From Amaurobius ferox (taxonomy: Eukaryota > Arthropoda > Arachnida > Araneae > Amaurobiidae), in NCBI GenBank assembly GCA_951213105.1, contig OX578136.1, positions 69,802,730-69,866,729 on the forward strand: 64,000 nucleotides of DNA. Reading direction: 5' to 3'. This document shows, one piece after another, positions 59,389-64,000 of this stretch. Both the position numbers and the translations under genes were made by a program. The notes under the pieces are model-generated. The model was given only the letters and a program-made list of their open reading frames with translations, had not been told where the DNA came from and made no database searches. Numbering within the stretch: the stretch's first letter is position 1; each line of letters starts with the position of its first letter.

Positions 59389-59689
59389 TATAAGGTAGAA
59401 CAAAGAAACATAGTAAAAGAAGTCGAAGGTAACATTTCGAGGTTGCAGAATGAAAAATGTAAATCTTTCAACAAGAAAAAAAAGAGTAGTGCATGTATAC
59501 AAAGTTAACGACTTGGTATTTATTTAACGTACTCAGATTAAATAAACTACTCAGAATATTACACAGCGTACTCAACTTAGTACTGTAATTTAGCGAATTT
59601 CTTTGGACCTTATAGAATTTATTATACTCGGAATTTATTATACTCTTTATTATACTCGGAAAATTCATCAAAAAACAATGCTCTATAAA

Positions 59690-60175
59690 TCGACTGCTTC
59701 TCTATGTGAAATTCATGAATATTTCATTTATTTCACTTACATTCCAGAGCTAAATAATTTAGCGTGAAAAAAAATTAACAATTCTTAAACAACTCATCTT
59801 ATAATCGCTTAATGTATCTACATTCTGCATTCTATAAAAATTAGGCTTTATTTTATACATTTAGTCGTCCACTATGACTTTTGTTTTATAAATAACCAAA
59901 GATTAGTAATTGTTTTAAATCAAAAATATTGTCATTGCGTTGTAATAAAAGTCATAGTGGACGACTAATTTCAAAATATAATATGTACAGTCATAGAATT
60001 TAGATGCACAGATAATATGCAAACATAAAGCGGTTTTATGACGGATGTTAACATTAAATACAAATTTAAATGAACTTTAAACATCACGATGTTTACACAG
60101 GGGGAAAATAGATATATATTGTATTTTGAATATACATATTATATTTTGAAATTAGTCGTCCACTATGACTTTTGT
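59690..60175 (+). mobile_element. Element H, copy 3, left part
   Basis: Phrases attccagagctaaataat, gcgtgaaaaaaa, aattcttaaacaactcatc and attctgcat run in the same order as in copies 1 (16.43-16.56 kb) and 2 (30.29-30.44 kb). The usual 5' start is missing. The copy is interrupted by a MITE (59864-59965) and again from about 60175, and resumes at 62.3 kb, where aaacatcatgatgtttacac echoes aaacatcacgatgtttacac at 60082. Confidence 0.65.
59864..59965. mobile_element. MITE, 102 bp, TA target duplication
   Basis: Perfect inverted ends gtcgtccactatgactttt / aaaagtcatagtggacgac, flanked by TA on both sides (59862-59863, 59966-59967). A lone end of the same kind, ttagtcgtccactatgactt, lies at about 60154-60173. 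The TA duplication suggests a Tc1/mariner-type mobiliser. No coding capacity. Confidence 0.85.
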
Positions 60176-61600
60176 ATGATGTCCACTTTTATTTGGTCTT
60201 CCACTCTCTCTCTAGGACGATGATGCTAAAGAGGTAATCATTATAAATGCTCCTGATATTAAGGTAGATGACTTTAAAGCCATTAAGATGTATAGATCTA
60301 AAAACAATCTCAATAACTGGATCTTCCTTGCGGACATTAAATCTGAACTGATAATCTTATCATTAAAAAAATTCTACTAATTTTAATTCTTTTTTGTGGA
60401 AAAATACATTTTACCCTAAATGTGTTATACGTACCAAGATTTCGGACATAATTCTAAGTTTTCTCATCGACTCTCTAGTTACTGAGAGACAGCAGAATGA
60501 ACCTGAAATACCTATCGATTTACAAGTTTGATTCCACACCACTGGGTATCGTCCACGGACGACTCAGATGAGCTGAGATCCACGAGAGGGCAGGTGGTAT
60601 ATAAACCAAAAGGCGAGGCAGGGAAAGCACTCAACGCCAAGTATAGAACTTTAATGACCTCAGGACCACGCAAATCACACACAACGGGGTCAGCTCGGGA
60701 AGCAGAAGCCCAGAGCCCCACGGCTCTAGTATCACTCAGGTGACCCCTTGGAAAACTTCCCCTAGATGAGGAAGCCTGATCGATAAAACGTCCCAACTCC
60801 ATTGGGAGAGCAGAAGCAGCTAAAAAGAGCAGCAAAAACTTAGTTTGTCGAATGCAGTAACTGCCAGGAGGAACAAGAAGAGCCAAAAAGGATTGCCACA
60901 CATTGTTTAATTTGGATAAATTTTGTAGGTGATTTCGACTTTCTACCGCTAGGTAGTTATGCAGACGCAGTATAAAACTTGAAAAAGGCGCTGTTATAAC
61001 CCGGACTGAAACCTGTACTGCCAGGATAATTTAACCTAAGGAGAGAGAAAAAGAGAAGGCTAAAAAGGGCCAGGTAAGAAAAAGACCGGCCGGAGGTAAA
61101 CAGGGGCGGATAGTTTCGCAGAGAATCTGAAACTCACAAAGAAGGCAGAGAGAGAGAGAGAGAAGGAGGATATGACCAGGAGAGGGATGTTACCGTCCTT
61201 AATGAGGAGAATGAGGAAAAAGGGGCGCAGCGGGAGGGCGAAAAGCCTATGAGGACTATAATTAAAGGACACATAGTGTGGTTAAAACAGGGGAAGAGGG
61301 AGAAGCCTAGGACGGGAGCCTTGTCTCTCTAGCTACTGTAGCAGTTGTGTTACAGCGAGCACAACTATCGAAACTGTAAGTCAAAAACTGTTCATAAACT
61401 TTGTACATCAAATGAAAATGCGAAAAGCTGAAATTTCCCATCAATCAAAACACACATGACAAATCAGCATGTAAATCCTGTCAACTTCAACTCCATCGCA
61501 TTAAGAACCTCCAGAAGGAGGTTCATAATGCCACATTTTTTCCTTTTATATATTTTTTTTCATTTTACTTTATTTTCTCTTTCATCTGAGCTCTTGTTTT
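60176..61600 (+). other. LINE-associated segment: possible ORF1 remnant and a GC-rich, purine-rich stretch
   Basis: A short open reading DDDAKEVIIINAPDIKVDDF and KAIKMYRSKNNLNNWIFLAD (60210-60340) resembles in style the ORF1 of I/R1/Jockey-like LINEs, and an endonuclease follows at 61.6 kb, but I am not certain. From about 60530 to 61330 the sequence is much GC-richer than its surroundings and purine-rich on the plus strand (agagagagagagagaagg at 61148). The 129-codon minus ORF there is unrecognised. A perfect hairpin gaacctcc-agaa-ggaggttc lies at about 61505-61524. Confidence 0.4.
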
Positions 61601-62200
61601 GATTTTATGGTTCTAACAGGCTTACAAATTAGTACTAATAACCCTCTTTCAGATCATAACTACATTTTCCAATTCGCAATTTACCTTTCTTTAGATTTTA
61701 TCTGCATTCAAGCACCTTATACCTGTACCGGCAATATCCTAACCCCCGTTTTCTATTCAAACAATATGGATCCATCTCTCAAAAATCTGCTATAATTATT
61801 TGTAATTCTAATCTTAATTCACTAATCTTAAATTATGTTCTCTTTCTTCTGTATTGATCTCAATATATCTTCAAACAAAACTTTATCAATAGCAAGTATT
61901 TATTTCCCCCCTTACAACAATATTGAATCTTTAATTTCTGAACTATCCTCTTTAAATTTTTTTAATTCTGATCATTTATTACTTGGTGATTTTAATGCAA
62001 GAGAGCAGATATGGGACTATAATTTTATTCACTAACGAGGTTACAGAATTATAGATTTTTGTATTTCTAGCAATTTTATCGTATATAATGACCGTGATTG
62101 CGGTCCTACTTTTGATTCCCATTCCGGTAAAGACTTTCCGGATATTTCTGTTTCAGTTTTTTATTCCTTCCAAAATTGGGAAATCCATTCTCAAGATCAA
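61601..62200 (+). pseudogene. LINE AP-endonuclease fragment
   Basis: In shifted frames the segment reads LDFICIQAPYT (61690), then KTLSIASIYFPPYNN, LLLGDFNAREQIWDY (61980), RIIDFCISSNF and DCGPTFDSHSG (62100). This is the order of the APE-type endonuclease found at the N-terminus of ORF2 in LINEs (GDFNA and the SH near the end being catalytic motifs). It probably belongs to the same group as the RNase H LINE at 48.6 kb, of which only the RT onward is seen there, but the two do not overlap so this cannot be tested here. At least two frameshifts and no RT downstream. Confidence 0.75.
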
Positions 62201-62299
62201 TTTGTATATTGTCTTTGTATGTCTGTGTATTGCTATTTCTGGGTTTTTATTTCGATCGTCCTCTGTAGCTGCTCCATGCACTTTGGGTCAGCTGGACAT

Positions 62300-62746
62300 C
62301 CTGGGTAATAAATAAAAAAAACATCATGATGTTTACACACGGGAAAAAATGTATACCCTATATTATATAATATAGGTGTAATTCTTATTTTAAAAAACTA
62401 TCTAACATATTTTTCTGAAATTTTTTTACACATTTTACGTGATAATTTAAATATTTTCCAAAATTTTCGAATCAATTTGTGAATTTAAACTCCACTTGAA
62501 AAATGTTTGAAAAATTATGTCCATAGAGTTCAATGTATTTCATTTTTTACAACCCGAGTTAAATTTGAAGCTAATTGGAGGGTATTATACACTTTCATTC
62601 CCATATGTACCACAGACCGTCTCAACAACATACTGAAATTTCTTTATAATAAAGTCATTTTTGCGACATTTGTCGGACAAAAGGACAGACAAGCAGACAG
62701 ACAGAAAAAGTCATAAACACTTTCCAACTATGTTGGAAAGTGTTAA
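62300..62746 (+). mobile_element. Element H, copy 3, right end
   Basis: Carries the gtccatagagttcaatgta module (62519), a short CAGA run (62692-62706) and the terminal hairpin aacactttccaac-tat-gttggaaagtgtt (62716-62744), here with thirteen perfect pairs. In copies 1 and 2 one position is a T-T mismatch. Ends gttaa. Confidence 0.8.
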
Positions 62747-64000
62747 TAACATAGATTGCAAAAAACTGATTAAAGATAGTAAAAAAATTATGAAATATGA
62801 ATGGCAATAAATAAATTGTACCGAGTGCCTAATTGGACTATGCATACAGTAGACAAACAACATAGGCAATGAACCAAAATATTAAATCGATTGCAATCAC
62901 TAGAATAAAATTCATCTCCAATGCATAAAATTCGTATATTTTCCACAAATACAAACTGAACTATTCTTTTAAAATATCCCGATCTCAAAAAAGTATAAAA
63001 TTTAGGTGTTATATCAAAGCAATTAAATCAACTGTTACATCTTTAGGAGAATCTTGACCTCTTTCGTGCTATGTCAGCTTAAATAAAAGATGTCATTATA
63101 TTTGCATTCCATTGACAAGCATCTGAATAAATTATAAATTGAAGTGATATTCGGAGATTCAATTTAATTTAACGGCAGTTTTTATTCCCTTTCATGTTTT
63201 AGTAGTCATAAAACGTCTGAGTTAATGTTTCAAACTCAATTTATGTCAGAAATTTTATTTATGCGAGACATTTACTATTTAATAGCTTATTACGTAATGT
63301 ATAAAACGTTTTCTGGTTTGAGAAATTTTCTCCCGACATACTTTAAAAATAATTTTATATTAATTTTGTTTAGCAAGTAAAGATTTTAAAGACAATGTTT
63401 TAATTGTATTTGTAATACTACACGTGCCACTGAGGTAAATTAATTGGAACGTAGCTAATTACTAGGAGTGTAACTTAACTCGATCTTATCATACTCAAAT
63501 CCATTTTCAAGTAATTGATGATCTTATTTATTTATTTATTCTTTCAAATTTTGCAAGAAAAATATTTGAAAAATCTACACCGTTGGTCCAAATGATAAGA
63601 GCTATAACAAGTTACCCTTTATTTTAAAGGACTTATAAAACTATTTCGATTGATACCAAGTTTGGCAATGTATCCCATCGGGGTGGGCTACCTGACCTTC
63701 GATAGAAGGCGGGGTAGTGACGTCAGAAAAACAAAAAATTATATCACGACTATTTGTCACTATAATAATTAGACCTGTTAATTTTCGTTATCATTGAACC
63801 ATAAATAGCCCTTTTAATATGTGCTTATGTCAAATTTTGTCCCATGCTGCTATGTTTGAAAATATGAAGATGCAAGTAAAAAAGGAATAAAATTTCTTAA
63901 ATTGATCTCAATATACAATATGACATTAACATATATTTGCACGTTTTCAGAAATTAAGCCAAATGTTTTTTTTTCAATTTTAAAATTTTGTGAATTAAAT
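62747..64000. other. AT-rich stretch without gene, with one dispersed repeat
   Basis: Nothing coding recognised apart from the repeat at 63570-63810. Confidence 0.5.
63570..63810. repeat. Dispersed repeat, copy of 14.54-14.77 kb
   Basis: Same ordered phrases as the first copy (ggtccaaatgat, ttaccctt, gtgacgtca, aaaaattata, ctatttgtcac), with a different GC-rich middle. Confidence 0.65.

Larger units (their letters stand above)
55735..59530 (+). pseudogene. Ty3/Gypsy-type retrotransposon remnant (RT, RNase H, integrase), carrying two nested insertions
   Basis: Starting in the RT active-site region (FDDIFITS, near 55760) the order is: the connection segment KSFLGLTRYFRK (near 55985), RNase H with ITKWALFLEELDYAIV and a degenerate VDSLNR end (56430-56520), then the integrase zinc finger (CANCILCNRKRG, near 56845) and integrase core (VVDFFTKFVWFYP, near 57000). 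The core is split by a SINE at 57054-57439, and the later part by a Tc1 element at 57823-59388. The reading resumes after it with a basic stretch and VYKVNDLVFI near 59510. Several frameshifts and stops occur between these pieces. No LTRs or gag recognised with confidence. It is an old, inactive pol remnant. Confidence 0.75.

Noticed and set aside
60180..60340. Host exon starting after ctctctctctag at 60203
   Set aside because: The pyrimidine tract and AG look like a splice acceptor, but the reading is short, in style like a LINE ORF1, and a LINE endonuclease follows.

Overview
This is an AT-rich eukaryotic window made almost entirely of transposable elements and simple repeats. I found no host protein-coding gene I could support. 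The mix (Penelope-like retroelements of the Naiad type with an N-terminal GIY-YIG nuclease, an RTE-like LINE, RNase H-bearing LINEs, Tc1 transposons, tRNA- and 5S-derived SINEs, long TA microsatellites) suggests an arthropod, plausibly a spider or other arachnid. Naiads are known to be very abundant in spiders, but this identification is inference. A displaced rDNA fragment containing ITS2 (15.0-15.5 kb) is the best handle for naming the host.

Layout. 0-1.2 kb: large foldback palindrome. 2.8-4.1 kb: minus-strand LINE 3' end, then a tRNA-derived SINE. 4.6-5.9 kb: tandem array of a 210-bp unit, with 143-bp variants, that contains a SINE tail. 6.0-6.4 kb: decayed transposase end. 7.4-8.3 kb: dispersed repeat holding a truncated SINE with a clean 15-bp target duplication. 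8.3-14.9 kb: mostly featureless AT-rich DNA. 15.0-15.5 kb: 5.8S-ITS2-28S fragment between TA arrays. 16.2-19.0 kb: first copy of an unclassified repeat here called element H.

19.4-36.0 kb is the core of the window: four Naiad copies (I-IV) placed end to end and separated by TA microsatellites. Copy II (22.6-29.1 kb) is a textbook Penelope-type complex: an inverted partial copy, two 567-bp pseudo-LTRs and one uninterrupted 878-codon ORF with GIY-YIG, CxC and reverse transcriptase with YVDD. It looks young and possibly competent. Copy IV keeps a 483-codon RT ORF. Copies I and III are broken members of a second subfamily, and III is split by a 2.14-kb element H insertion. The Naiad 3' UTRs carry conserved RNA folds. 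In copies I and III two stems are preserved through six compensatory base-pair changes.

36.4-40.8 kb: AT-rich with one 179-bp tandem duplication. 40.8-44.0 kb: near full-length RTE-like LINE with target duplications and two frameshifts. 44.7-44.9 kb: tRNA-derived SINE. 47.35-48.25 kb: degenerate tandem repeat of about 148 bp. 48.65-51.7 kb: two head-to-tail LINE copies with RNase H, whose 3' tail hairpin is shared with the 5S-derived SINE. 53.0-53.9 kb: decayed Tc1 element. 55.7-59.5 kb: Ty3/Gypsy remnant carrying a 5S-derived SINE (57.05-57.44 kb) and a complete Tc1-type transposon (57.82-59.39 kb). 59.7-62.75 kb: third element H copy, interrupted by a LINE endonuclease segment. The rest is AT-rich and unassigned.

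How the parts work together: the RNase H LINE probably supplies reverse transcriptase to the 5S-derived SINE through the shared tail stem, and the Naiads appear to integrate next to TA tracts. All coordinates were read by eye and element edges may be off by a few bases, especially where they run into TA repeats.
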